From NCBI RefSeq assembly GCF_030704535.1, contig NC_081822.1:13571001-13635000 (forward strand): a stretch of DNA of 64,000 nt, read 5' to 3'. The notes beneath the pieces were generated by a model that saw only the letters and a list, made by a program, of their open reading frames with translations, was not told the origin of the DNA and made no database searches. Below are positions 13,001 through 23,790 of this stretch, piece by piece. Positions within the stretch are counted from its first letter, which is position 1. Each line of letters opens with the position of its first letter. The translations under genes and the position numbers were made by a program. The stretch comes from Vitis vinifera. Lineage: Eukaryota > Streptophyta > Magnoliopsida > Vitales > Vitaceae.

Positions 13001-13197
13001 AATATTTTGTGCTCTGAAGTTTGATTCACTTGGCGCTGAATTGTTGAAAAGTTGGATTGGTGATGGAAGGAGAGGGAATTGGATCTGTGTAGTGTTGTGA
13101 ACGGAGCTCTACCGTGACGCATTGACTCATGACTCAGTCGAGTCCCTGAGTGATTAAATCGGTGACGTCGGTCGGTTGCCGAGCTCTCAATGGCCAT
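10051..13197 (-). CDS. PLS-class PPR protein, E/E+ type, At3g09040-like, mitochondrial
   Basis: An uninterrupted 1048-codon frame encodes a long tandem array of PLS-type pentatricopeptide repeats, recognisable from many recurring units of the form VVDMYAKCG, VSWNAMIxGY and PDxVTFxSVLxAC. The C-terminus has the E motif (about 947-988, LEPENSSPYVLLSNIYAASG) and an E+ stretch (about 989-1040, PGCSWI, HP..EIH), and stops at SLLEDED before any DYW deaminase domain. Such proteins bind organelle transcripts one base per repeat and direct C-to-U editing with a deaminase supplied in trans. Length, lack of introns and ending fit Arabidopsis At3g09040; I recall that locus as MEF12, an editing factor for nad5, but cannot check it here. 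The N-terminus is rich in Arg, Ser and His and acid-poor, fitting a mitochondrial presequence. A second Met at residue 26 (13122) is an equally plausible start. Confidence 0.93.
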   Translation of the reverse strand: MAIESSATDRRHRFNHSGTRLSHESMRHGRAPFTTLHRSNSLSFHHQSNFSTIQRQVNQTSEHKIFTHLLKICLQQCQRIKIRHPFDETPQRLAQASRTSKTIHAQTLKFGFGSKGRLGSAIVDLYAKCGNVEFAAKAFNQLEKRDILAWNSVLSMYSRQGSLEQVIWCFGSLQNCGVSPNQFTYAIVLSSCARLVDIDLGKQVHCGVIKMGFEFNSFCEGSLIDMYSKCGSLVDARKIFDAVVDPDTVSWTAMIAGYVQVGLPEEALKVFEDMQKLGLVPDQVAFVTVITACVGLGRLDDACDLFVQMPNTNVVAWNVMISGHVKRGCDIEAIDFFKNMWKTGVKSTRSTLGSVLSAIASLEALNYGLLVHAQAIKQGLNSNVYVGSSLINMYAKCEKMEAAKKVFDALDERNLVLWNAMLGGYAQNGYASKVMKLFSEMRGCGFWPDEFTYTSILSACACLECLEMGRQLHSFIIKHNFEYNLFVENTLVDMYAKCGALEEARQQFEFIRNRDNVSWNAIIVGYVQEEDEDEAFNMFRRMILDGIAPDEVSLASILSGCANLQALEQGEQVHCFLVKSGLQTCLYAGSSLIDMYVKCGAIEAARYVFSCMPSRSVVSMNAIIAGYAQNDLVEAIDLFQEMQNEGLNPSEITFASLLDACTGPYKLNLGRQIHCLIQKRGLLYDGDFLGVSLLVMYMNSQRKTDADILFSEFQYPKSTILWTAIISGHTQNGCSEEALQLYQEMHRNNARPDQATFASVLRACSILASLGDGRMIHSLIFHVGLDSDELTGSAVVDMYAKCGDMKSSVQVFEEMGSKNDVISWNSMIVGFAKNGYAENALKIFDEMKHTRIRPDDVTFLGVLTACSHAGRVSEGREIFDIMVHSYKIVPRLDHCACMIDLLGRWGFLKEAEEFIDKLNFEPNAMIWATLLGACRIHGDDIRGRRAAEKLIELEPENSSPYVLLSNIYAASGNWDEVNSVRRAMREKGLRKLPGCSWIVVGQKTNLFVAGDKFHPSAGEIHALLKDLIALMKEDGYIAETDSLLEDED

Positions 13198-13424
13198 TTA
13201 AAACGTTCCCCGCCAGGCCCATATCGAAAGTAAGTGGGCTCAAGTATTTGGGTTCCAGCAGCTGAACAGCCTTTTGTTGGGTCCGGGCTTTGAGTTTTGA
13301 GGAAATTTTGTATCATTAAGGAGAGACAACTGGTGTCATTGCTCACTGAAGGTGTAATATTTTTACAAGGCCCATAGACGTCTAATCCATTTTTCATGGG
13401 AGAATTTAAGGGTGATTACTTTTG

Positions 13425-13800
13425 ACATGGCACGATGACAAAACTCAAAACCAATACAAATTTTACCAATTTGAAGATTAAAAATGTTTTTTAATTAGAA
13501 CATTAAATAAAATAATAGATAAGTGTAAAATTTGAATTTGAATTTAATTTTTATATTATAAACCTATTATAATTAAAATTAATTAATTTTAGTAAATTAA
13601 AATAATGCATTTATAAATTTAAAATTTTAAATAGATTAAATGAGTTATAATAATGTTAACAAGTTTAATGGATTGGAATATATCAATGGATTATCCATTC
13701 ATTTATACATAATTCAACTTTAATTCATTTATTAAACGGGTTAAATAGATGATAGTATCCGCCTATTAATCATTTCACATGAACTTGACCAATGCCACCC
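13425..13800. repeat. Unclassified AT-rich interspersed repeat, truncated copy
   Basis: It shares order and sequence blocks (TTTTGACA start, ATTTATAAATTTAAAATTTT, GTTAACAA) with 14868-15440 and with the longer copy around 42877-44010. This copy has an internal deletion relative to the others. Confidence 0.65.
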
Positions 13801-14079
13801 CACCATGGAATTCAAGGTAAAATTAGACCTTTCAAGATTTTGTGGATGGATTTTCATTCTCCAACAAGTATGAAGTAGTGATTCTTGCATAACACCCAAT
13901 TAATCATCAATGGAGGCAATGAAGAAGCTAGGAATGTGCTCTGGGAAGGTATAAATATAGGAATTATTTCAAATGGTAAAAAAGAGAGTGGAAAACAATC
14001 TTTCCCTTTAAGCATAAGGTAAGGGTTCAAAACCCTATTGCAATTTTAATTTTTTAGCTAGCTCCATCGGGGGATGGAG

Positions 14080-14430
14080 GGAGGTGTTGTGTTTGGCAAT
14101 CTCCGCGAACAAATGAACTGAACAAGTGCAAAGCTCTAGAAGGTTGTGCATTAGGCACCATATGAGCAACACCCCATACAGTCACAAAGGTCTAATAAAT
14201 TTCCATACTCAGTCGCCCAGCATCCCACCCACTCAAAAAAAACAATAATTTATAAATAGGCACCATAGCAGATGTTATGTAATATCCAAATGACTGCTAA
14301 TAGCAAAAGGACGAAACCAGTGGCCAACATCATCAGTCACTTGGTCTTTGTGAAACCAAGCTCCATATGGAATTGTGATCTTGAGCTAGTTCACGGATGA
14401 GTGTCCAGGAACCCAACAGTGGTACACTCC
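14080..14430 (-). pseudogene. Broken duplicate of SCPL exons 9-10
   Basis: The plus strand here closely follows 15650-15990, the last two exons of the serine carboxypeptidase gene with their intervening intron. The exon 10 copy (about 14085-14235) has lost four bases (CTCCGCGAAC against CTCCGCCCTCGAAC) and gained bases at GTCTAATAAA. The exon 9 copy (about 14321-14430) lacks about 14 bp between two TTG repeats. These changes shift the frame, and no upstream exons are present. Because the intron is kept, it arose by DNA duplication and not from a processed transcript. Confidence 0.85.
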
Positions 14431-14704
14431 CATAATAAGTATAGCCAATACACTCTATCCATCAAGTGTGTTGTGTTTGTTCTTTTCATCCTGATTTTGT
14501 ATTAACATTTAAATAACTATTTGGTTTTTATTTTTGAAACAATTCAACCCGTATTTTTTTCAACCCGTATTAGAATGAAATATGAGAGATACATTTTTAC
14601 TTTTATGCTTTTAAATAAATGATGAAAGTTTAAGAAAAAACCATATGGTGTTTAGGTTGGATAATGTTTTTAGTTTGTGTAAACTTTTGATATAGAGTTT
14701 AATT

Positions 14705-15990
14705 TTGGTATTTGGGTTGCCTTTTGTTGGGCTCTGGGCTTTGAGTTTGGGGGATTTTGTATCATATGGTAGAGAGGCAACTGGTTTTATCGTCCACTGA
14801 AAAAGTAGTATTGTTGTAAGACCCATAAGCATGTACTCCAATTTGCAGGAGGGAAATCAAGGGTGACAATTTTGACATTATAGAACAACAAAACTAAAAA
14901 ATAATACAAATTTTAGTGACTTTCCAATCAAGTTTAATAGTATTTATGTCATAATCATTTCAAAATGTTTAATCAATTTAATAAATGAGTCGTGTACATA
15001 TTTTATTGATCAACTACTCTACTAAACAGATCCATGGCCCAACCTATTTATGACTCGTATAAATTTATTAATTTTATATGTTTAAAATTAAAAATTAAAA
15101 ATATTTATTTTTATTATAAATATCATATAATTAACAAAATTAAATAATAACCTAGTAAATTTTTGTGTATTTTCACCATAGAGATTAAAAATATTTTATA
15201 ATTAAAACAATAGATAAATGTACAATTAAAATTTTAATTTATTTTTTATATTATAAACATATTGTAATCAAAATCAAATAAGCAAATTAATTAAAATTTT
15301 AAAAAGTTCGACCAAATAAAAAAGTATTTTAAAATAATTTATTTATAAATTTAAAATTCAAAATAGATTAAATGAGTTTTAATAGTGTTAACAAATTTAA
15401 CGGGTTATAATAGTATTAAGTTATTAACATAATTGTGTTGACTTCACACTGCCACTAAGAGAAAAGAATACTGATTCCAACACAAAAATTCCCTTATTCC
15501 CCATTACAGTGCTAGTAAGAGCATGTTTTGAAATGCTCCATTTTCGTTCTCCTTACTAACTGAGAGAAGGAAATCACTGTTTTATTGCTTGCAGCAGAAG
15601 GGAATCTAACAAGTATGAAGCATAACCCCTCTTAATCATCAATGGATGGACGGGTTGTGTTTGGCAATCTCCGCCCTCGAACAAATGAACTGAACAGGTG
15701 CAAAGCTCTGGACGGCTGTGCATAAGGCACCATATGAGCAGCACCCCTTACAGTTGCAAAGGTCAATAAATTTCCATACTCAGTTGCCCATCCTCCCACC
15801 TACTCAGAAACAAACACCATAGCAGATGTTATGTAATATCCAAATAGGTGCCAACAGAAAAAGGATGGAAACCAGCGGCGAGCATCACGAGTCACCTGGC
15901 CTTTGTGAAACCAAGCTCCAAATGGAACTGTGATCTTGAACTTCATCTCTTGAGCTAGTTCACGGATGAGTGTCCGGGAGCCCAGCAGTG
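14705..15990. repeat. Tandem segmental duplication, unit B (includes functional SCPL 3' end)
   Basis: Partner of unit A at 13235-14430. It spans the SCPL 3' flank and runs into SCPL exons 10 and 9, which are intact here. The offset is about 1.45 kb at the left and 1.57 kb at the right, the difference reflecting insertions and deletions since duplication. Confidence 0.85.
14868..15440. repeat. Unclassified AT-rich interspersed repeat
   Basis: Colinear with the copy at 42877-44010 over most of its length (for example GATTAAAAATATTTTATAA, AAATATCATATA). It lies in duplication unit B and corresponds to the copy at 13425-13800 in unit A. Confidence 0.65.
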
Positions 15991-18807
15991 GTACAACTGA
16001 ATCTTGATCCCCGCTATAATTGAGGAAAGTAATCACCATATCATTCTTGAAATTAGCATTTTTTTTTATTTTTTTAACTCTCTTTTTACAATGAAGTAAA
16101 TTACCTGAAAACCCAAACAGGAATGCTATTCTGAACAATCCTTTTAAGCAAGGGGAGGATGTCGATGTTACCATCAGTTTCGCTATAATTCAGAACACTG
16201 CCCAATAAACAAAATGTGAAAATCAGTATAGTATGCTTGACACAACTAAGTTCATAATGAGCAGTTTTAAATACAAGCCTTCTACTCTTATCAATGATTT
16301 GGTAGATGTTCCATAAGAGATCTACGACAAGCCTTAGTGTTTTTTGGATAAAATCAAATGCTTCATACTTTAGATTTGAGTTAGATAAGAGTGTTGCATA
16401 CCCACTGCACATAGTCCACCTATAATTCAAACCAGTTCGATTTGCATGAAGAGCCTTCTGAACCTCAGGAAGGTTGAAATAGAAAGATCTTTCATAGGTC
16501 ATACACACATCGATCCCAACACTCATCTTAGTGGCCTGAAATTGGTGAGTTTTGTTTAAAGATGGTTCAGCGTAATAGCACAAGAACGGATTGGAAAGAG
16601 GAAAAGAAATTCAAGGGGGAAACTAAGAAAGTACCATTCTCCGCAGCCGTAGCTCTTGTTCCACTATAGCTGGATAACATACGTCAAGAATTACATCATA
16701 ATTGTTTATATATTCACCAACAATGCTATTCGCTTCTGATAAAGCTTGGTTGCATGAAAATGATACATTGTGAGGACTTGCATAGACATAATCATCGAAA
16801 TCACACTCTTTTGTGATAGTGAGCCCAATTTCATCAGAAATCATTCCGTGTGACCAAAAGAATTCATATGTTGCAGCACTATCCCGATCAAGTCTGAGAA
16901 GTGGATTCCCAATCTAATCAGGAAACGGGACAAAAAAAAAATCAGTGAGAGAATAAATGAAATGTACAAATAGCTGCTAATAACAGAGAATGAATGCCAT
17001 CTTACAGCCACTCCTTTAAGGTTAAACTTGAAACCAGTTGAATGTGAATTGTAGTCCAGAAGGGCAACAGCCAACTGTGGTATATAATGCCCTATATCAT
17101 CACCATTAAGACAAGTAAGCAATATACTAATACCAATACTACAGTATTGATCAAAGTCGCTAATAGTTCAATATGTTTAAGTTGTTGCCCCCAGGCAAAG
17201 TAAAAACCAAAATTTTTCTCTAAGAATCAGATTTCAACTACCTGCATAGCTTTCCCCAGTGAGGAACAGTGCTCTGGATTTAAATGCTGGAAATTTTTCA
17301 AGCCATTTCATCATGAATACACGCATGTCCCTTGCTGCGCCAGAAACAACAGATCAAGCTTGGATCAAATCAAAGTACAGAAGGCTTCTGATAATTTAAT
17401 GTATTTTTTCTTAAGAGTCATAATGTAATAAGTAAGCACAAGTGTAAAATCAAGGTTGAGGAGTTTTCTTTACCAGTGGAGGCATCCCCACAAGTGTAAT
17501 CTGAAGTTGTATTTGAGTATGACCATCCCACCCCAGCAGGAGACTCAACAAAGAGGAGATTTGATGCTGCGAAAAAATTAAGAAAAATTCAAATTAAATA
17601 CACAAAAATTAAGATAATTTAAACAGATCAAAACATCCTATGTAATACACCTTTATTCCAAGATTTTGAATTTCTTCTTAGGCCCCGACCATCGCCGGAG
17701 GGAAAAAATGGACCCAACTCTGTAAAGGCACCCCCACCCATCGAGGAGCATCCAGGGCCTGAAGATGGGAAGTTGCTGTTAGTAATTCAATGTTTAACAA
17801 CCTCAATTAAGGACATAACAAGGAATTTTAGGCCAGGGATTTCCTGTAACTAGAAATGCAAAGAATAATTAATCAAAACATGTCATTCATACTGAAGAAG
17901 CTTTCAAAAGATGATGAATTCATGTCAGATCTCGAATAGAGCAGAATTTTCTATTCAAGCAAGTTTTGAATGTTTTGGAATGACAGAAGAATTCCATGAA
18001 TATTCAAATGGATCACTGGTTCATACTACAAGAAACCACAGAAGAACAAATTCCATCCACTAGGCCAAGTTTAACAAATTCATGCACACAAATAATTAAT
18101 GGGGCTACATTTCTGATGCCATTGGAATTACAGATTCATCTGGATGTGCATTAATCTCTTGTCTCAAACAAGTAGGAGGATGGGTTTAGGAAGGAAATAG
18201 GCAAGATGACAAAAAACAAGGAAATATAAGAAAAAAATAAAACCGTATGCATGTAGAACAAACTTCTACAGGAGAGCCAAGAGAATACTTGAAAACTAAT
18301 TGTTAGAGAAAAAGAGAAAGAAAAAACAAAAATGCAAGTACAAAAGAAAAAGAAAAAACAAAAATGCTAAAAGTTTGTTGTGGAAACAAAATAGAAGGAA
18401 ACATCAACTAAACATCAGTTCCAAATAGAATGGGAACCCACTTAAGATACATGGAAAACACACACACCCGGTGGAGAGAAATTAATCATGAATACATTTT
18501 CTGAATTGTACCTATCAGAGATTCAAGTCAGTAGAAAGCAGAAAAACTAACCTCCATTGAGCCAAAGAGTGAGGGCCTTTGTATCAGGGTCGTCCTCAGC
18601 TTCAACAAAGTAGTAAAACAAACTCCTCCCAGCTTTGACATCCACATCAACATACCCAGCAAACTGCCTGAAACCAACCTCTGGCTGACCAGGCAACCTC
18701 ACTACCAGATCCTCTTCAGGATACCCATTTACAGAAAGCACCAACACCACACCAAACAATGCCCAAAACCACCACCTACCCATCTCACCAAACTCACTCA
18801 CCCTCAC
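15632..18807 (-). CDS. Serine carboxypeptidase-like protein (SCPL42-46 type), ten exons
   Basis: A secreted or vacuolar alpha/beta-hydrolase of family S10 that cleaves C-terminal residues from peptides. Exons on the minus strand: 18552-18807, 17651-17758, 17474-17566, 17242-17334, 17006-17091, 16635-16913, 16402-16535, 16105-16197, 15896-16013, 15632-15799. They join in frame with GT/AG borders to 1428 nt (475 aa plus stop), a normal family length. A signal peptide is visible ([17 protein letters not shown]); the start may be the first Met or the Met at residue 9 (18783). The oxyanion-hole block LWLNGGPGCSS spans the exon 1-2 join. The catalytic Ser is residue 181 in GESYAGHYIPQL, the catalytic Asp lies in [10 protein letters not shown] (382-385), and the catalytic His is residue 442 in [11 protein letters not shown]. 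All three are intact. The last two exons belong to the tandem duplication whose other copy is decayed. Confidence 0.93.
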
Positions 18808-20120
18808 TGGGAAACCACTCTTCTATCCATTCCTTCAGAATTATAGGTATAAAATATATAACAAACAAAAGGTGAAGTATAAAAGAAGTGTGTAAAAATA
18901 ATAAAGAAAATATAATACTGGTAAATCAATTCTATTGCAAGGGGCACGTGAATCCTGGGATCACTTTAACGAAAAGGCCTGATTTTCAAACAATTTCCTA
19001 AATATAGGCATACAGAAATGCACAGTTGAGAGAGAGAGACTCAGAGACGTTATGAAATGCGCAGGCTTTTGTGGTGAAGGCGAGAGGATTGGTTGGTTCA
19101 ACGGTGTTTTTTGTTTTGTTTTTTTTGGTGAAAATTTTTGGAAGCTGTAGCATGTACCAAATTTGGAAAAAGAGACGTTAGTGAGGGTCAGAACTCAGAA
19201 GCTTCACCGGCATGACATGGGAATGATGGGAAGAGGTTCCATCCATTCGGCATTTTCCAAAAGCCGGCCGTTCTCCTGTTCCGAAGTCTACGGTTATGTA
19301 CTATATGACTCATTTTTCCTTATCCTTTTTCGCCAGCTGGCAAGATTCCACCATTGGCCTTTTTTTTTTTTTCTTTTGAGAAAGGAATTACTTTGTACAG
19401 GAGAGTGCAGAGGAATTTTGTGTTCCGAATAAATAAATATGTATATATAATAAATAAATAAAAAATATAGGAGTCAAAAGTGAGTGATTTACTGGACCCT
19501 TTTGAACAGGAGGAAACGCATCACTTCCGTTTTCATCTACAACGAGGCGCTGAGAGTCAACAAGTCAAAAACTATACAGGCACCTTCTTTTGCTTTTATT
19601 AGCCGTTTCGTTATCATATTTTTGTACACAACGTCAACCACTCGCACTTTAAGAGATTGTACGACGCTGCCCAATCACAACGTGGATGATGGTACGCGTG
19701 GACCCCACGATTTGCTAAGATGCGAGTCCCCAGAAATGCTTGTTTAATCTCCTTTTCTAGAAGCTTATATAAAAACTTTTCTTTCTTTCTTTTTGAACAA
19801 ACTATATCATGTAATTGAGTATTTAATAAACATAAAATTAATTGTTGTGCAAATTAAAAATAAAAAATAAAAAAATGAAATGATATTCTTGCAAAGAGTC
19901 GTTCGAAAATAATAATAATAATAATTTTTTTCTTTTAAATTATTTTTGGGTCAATGTTTAGATGATTGATGGCACGGGGGAGAAGGCCCACGGGGCCACG
20001 CCTAGTAAGACAATATTGGAAATTGTATTGAGATTGAGAACATGATGGAGAATTTTGAACGTGAAATGTGGGGCATGGTGGGTTAAAAAGGGATATGGAT
20101 AAGAAGGAAGGAAGGGTCCC
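18808..20120. other. Intergenic region upstream of the SCPL gene
   Basis: Likely SCPL promoter and 5' UTR, then AT-rich sequence. A GA-rich stretch lies at 19025-19045 and GGGGCACGTGAA, with a CACGTG G-box, at 18938-18951. Open frames at 19163-19432 and 19484-19747 show no domain. Confidence 0.5.
18943..18948. promoter_or_regulatory. CACGTG G-box upstream of the SCPL start
   Basis: A palindromic CACGTG lies about 135 bp upstream of the SCPL start codon, where bZIP/bHLH sites often occur. One hexamer is weak evidence of function. Confidence 0.3.
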
Positions 20121-20300
20121 ATTTTTTATAAAAGTACGGTAATTTAAAAAATAATTCTTAAATTATCATAATAGAAAAAATAATTCCAAATTTATGGTAG
20201 TTTTTATCAAATAGAAGAAAATTATATTTGTTTTTTAAAATCATCTTACCATTTATGACCTTTTTAAAAAAAAATTGTTTTTCCAAATTATTAAAAATGA

Positions 20301-20334
20301 GAAATCATCTCTTAAAAAGACGATTTCCACAAAA

Positions 20335-20366
<32 letters not shown>

Positions 20367-20684
20367 AAATAAAAAAAATAAGCAATCAAAAATCGTCTCT
20401 TGAAGAAATGATTTCCAGCAAAAAAATATTAAACAATTGAAAATTGTCTCTTCAAGAGATAATTTTCACAAAAATAAAAAATAAAATAAACAATTAAAAA
20501 TCGTCTCTTAAGTGAATGGGAGAATAATCAGATTCAAAGGATTAGCACATACATTGAATTAAAGAGACGATTTCCCAAAAAAAAAAAAAAGTTAAGCAAT
20601 GGAAATTGTCTCTTCAAGAGACAATTTTCACCACCAAAAAAAAAATTAAAGCAATAGGAAACCGTTTATTCAAGAGACGATTTT
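20301..20684. repeat. Palindrome array, left cluster
   Basis: Units at about 20301-20327, 20390-20416, 20440-20466, a split unit with halves at 20495-20511 and 20561-20576, then 20601-20629 and 20657-20684. Each is a perfect or near-perfect inverted repeat built from ATCGTCTCTT and AAGAGACGAT, separated by A-rich spacers. The split unit has about 50 bp between its halves. Confidence 0.85.
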
Positions 20685-20927
20685 CACCAAAAAAAATAAA
20701 ATTATTTAACTTATTTTTTTAGATTTTATTCATTTTACAGTGAAATTTTAACTTAAAGATTAATATTTTTAATCTTAAAATTTATATAATAAAATTAATT
20801 TAAAAATTAAACAAAACAAATTTATTTATTTTATAAATAATTATTTAATAAATTAATAAAAAATTTGTTTTTAAAACTCATTTTTCACATAAAATTGATA
20901 GTAGTTTTTTTTATTTTTTTATTCCAA

Positions 20928-21100
20928 AGTGAAAGAAAAAATAATTGATAAATATTATTTATCTTATATTAAATTTAGTATACTATTTATAAATTAAATT
21001 TAGTAAATAAAATTAATTAATTTTATAATATATATTTTTAATAATTGTATTATTGTATAAGTATAATAAGGAATGGAAAAATGGATTTTTAAAGTTTTTT
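20928..21100 (+). repeat. Internal direct duplication in the foldback element, copy 1
   Basis: About 170 bp, from AAAGTGAAAGAAAAAATAAT through TTGTATTATTGTATAA, recur at 21179-21350 with few changes. Confidence 0.85.
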
Positions 21101-21107
21101 TTTTTTT

Positions 21108-21672
21108 AAATCGTCTCTTGAAGACACAATTTCTAACGTTTTTGTTTTTTTATTAATAATAGTTTTTTTAAAAAAATTCAAAGTGAAAGAAAAAAATAAT
21201 ATATAAATATTATTTATCTTATATTAAATTTAGTATATTATTTATATATTAAATTTAGTAAATAAAATTAATTAATTTTATAATATATATTTTTAATAAT
21301 TGTATTATTGTATAAATAGAATAAAGAATGAAAAAAAGTATATTTTTTAAGGTTTTGTTTTTGTTTTTTTGTTTTTTTTTTAAGTGAGAACTTTTCACTT
21401 TTGTGCTGCCCACTTTGCTTTTTGTTTTTTTTAGGATTTGTCATGTAGAAATTGTCTCCTCAAGAGATGATTTCTTACTTGATTTTTTTTTTTTAAGACG
21501 ATTTCTCACATATATATAATTTTTTTGTGGGAATCTCTCTTGTAGAGACAATTTCTCACTTCTTAATTTTTATTTTATTTTATTTTTTTAAATCGTCTCT
21601 TCAAGAGATAATTTCTCATTTCATTTATTTTTATATTTTTTTTAAAATCGTTTTTTAAAGAAACAATTTTTC
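21108..21672. repeat. Palindrome array, right cluster
   Basis: Units at about 21108-21133, 21447-21474, a half unit at 21495-21508, then 21530-21556, 21590-21616 and 21643-21670. They have the same core as the left cluster, often followed by TTTCTCAC. Confidence 0.85.
21179..21350 (+). repeat. Internal direct duplication in the foldback element, copy 2
   Basis: Partner of 20928-21100. It includes the same AAATTTAGTAAATAAAATT and TTTTATAATATATATTT blocks. Confidence 0.85.
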
Positions 21673-21790
21673 ACTTCTACTTTATTTCATTTTTCCTACT
21701 TGAACAAAATTACAATAGATTTGAAATTATTTTTCCTACAATGGTAATTTAGGAAATATTTTTTAAAACTGTTGTACTTTTATCAAAAAT

Positions 21791-23790
21791 CCAGGTGGGG
21801 TCGTCGGCATCACTATGCAAAGGTTCCTCCTCCCCACTTGTTATCACTCTTATCAATCACCATAATGAATCATGTATCCATTAGAGAAACCAAAGACAGA
21901 CAAACAAATTATGTGTGTGCTTCCAAGAGTCTCTTCACAAGTCTCTGACATTAGTCATGAAAAATAATGAGAAGGCGGAATGCCTGAATCAACCAACAAA
22001 CGTTTTGGGAATCCAAAGCTTAGGAACAACTACAACCTGCACTGCTCTCTAAGTACATATTTTGACTGTGGCCCAGAAATATAAAAGGGTCCCTAGGAGA
22101 AAAGTGGTAGGTGAAGGCACCACAACGACAGCCACAGATGGTGGCTAGTGGGGCTTGTGGGGCCTGTGGGGGTTGTGTGTTATGGCATTAGTCAATGTTG
22201 GAGGCTGTATGACATTTCAAATTGAATGACCAGAAAATAAAACCTTTTACTTTTCTCCATTTTGGAGAAAAACAAACGTTACGGATACATCCAAAGTTCT
22301 GTTAGGTACATTATAAGGCATCTACAGGATCCACCAGAAAATGGTCCCCTATCATTCTGCAGATTTTTTTGAGTTGGGGAATATTAGAACTTGGCCTTCC
22401 CCTCACTCATCTAACCCACTTACTGGTAGTGAATGAAATATGTTCATTAGAGTTGGAAGATTCCTACTCAATAAATGATGTATGAAGTGAGACCGTAGGA
22501 GCTAAAAAAATAACAGGAATAATTCATGGTATGTCACTACGTCCAACAGAAACAACCATTAAAGACGACATGATCTCAAGGTGACGTTAGACTATAATTT
22601 TGTATTTGTTATTTGGGAAACAGTCGAAGCATGACTAGAAGGGGAAATGAGAAGAGAGGAGAATATATACAAGCTCAAAAAATGACAAGAATAAGAAATC
22701 GTTTGGTTTGAAAGAAAGGGTCGGTAGATCATGAATTCCAGCACTTATGGTAGACCACAGCTTTGTCATTATTTCTACAACGGTCAAGGTAGGATAATAA
22801 CACGACAGAATAGAAAGAAAGCCAGTGGGGTGACCACAACCACTAAAAAAATATGGCTATATATATATATATGATCAGAAAGCAACAACTATCAGGGACC
22901 ATAGCATCTGATAAAGATGCCAGACCCCAATTTTGCCTCATTATTTGTCCAACAGTCTAAAGACAGACTATGAATGCAATAAAAGAGAAAGAAAGCCAAA
23001 GAGAGATGGGGTGTGTATGTACTTTGAAGTTCATGTCATAAGGTTTTAATTCCAAGTCAAAGATAACAATATATCTTTGGGTACAGCATTTGGCAACCAA
23101 AGATTGCAACTTCTTAAGAAAGATATCATTTATGCATACTAACACAAAAAAAAAAGGAAACTAAAATTCTAAATAGAGAAGTCATACCATTGTTTCCAAC
23201 TAGGTTATAAAAGAATGACCTTTTGTATAGAGTTGGTTTGAAAATGCTTTTACCAAAGAGAATGAAATGGACCTCGGAACACTCGGACATTGTGCATCAG
23301 GCAAAATAACTTCCTGCTTATTCTTAAACCTGTACAAGGACAAACAATTTTTAGATTCAGAAGCCCACATTTTATTCATCTTTACCAAGGTCAGGCAAGG
23401 AAATCAAGAGGTTGTTCTAGCTCAGGGGGAGATTTAAACCAACACCTATATCAACCCACAGATATTTTACCTATTAAGCTAGCTAGCACCTTCATATCAG
23501 ATTCTATATAAGTAAAAAAATTGAGCCATGCTTTCAGAAGCCTATAAATCTCTATCATTTTCCTTTTCTTTGTGACAACTACATTTATTGATCAAATGAG
23601 CAGAATTTATTTATATACAGTAATAAGATTTTTAACAGTCATGATTTGTAACATAGAAGGAGAGGGGTATATCAAAAATTAAGAAAGATGACTGGATTTG
23701 TTGTATTGATATTTCTATCCACTCAACTGGGTAAGTAATACCTTCAGGACAGATACATGCAGGATAGAAAGGAAGGGGGAAACTAAATAT
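21791..23790. other. Intergenic region; right end includes RimP-like 3' UTR
   Basis: No supported gene. There is a short (TA)n run at about 22857-22872. The stretch from about 23560 to 23790 is probably 3' UTR of the minus-strand RimP-like gene. Confidence 0.55.

Larger units (their letters stand above)
13235..14430. repeat. Tandem segmental duplication, unit A
   Basis: This unit is colinear with 14705-15990. The shared left part (about 13270-13465) matches 14718-14915, including GCCTTTTGTTGGG, GGGCTTTGAGTTT and AATACAAATTTTA. The right part matches SCPL exons 10 and 9. Unit A begins only about 40 bp upstream of the PPR start codon, so it includes the PPR promoter-proximal region. It also carries about 160 bp absent from unit B (about 13913-14075), with GGTTCAAAACC inside. 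Confidence 0.85.
20121..21790. mobile_element. Foldback-like element with long TIRs and internal palindrome array
   Basis: The left end (20122-20210, TTTTTATAAAAGTAC...) and the reverse complement of the right end (21705-21787, TTTTTGATAAAAGTAC...) align over about 85-90 bp with scattered differences, so the block has long terminal inverted repeats. Between them lie about a dozen copies of a palindrome near AAATCGTCTCTTCAAGAGACGATTT (given at 20316-20327 and 21590-21616, among others). No transposase coding is visible, so it would be non-autonomous. A target duplication is not clear. The superfamily is undetermined; Mutator-like or foldback elements are candidates. Confidence 0.6.

Noticed and set aside
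13965..14035. GGTTCAAAACC as a tRNA gene B box
   Set aside because: No A box at proper spacing and no cloverleaf; at most a SINE fragment within the insertion in duplication unit A.
20100..21800. CRISPR-like array because of regularly spaced repeats
   Set aside because: The units are imperfect palindromes with variable A/T-rich spacers in a plant nuclear context and no cas genes.
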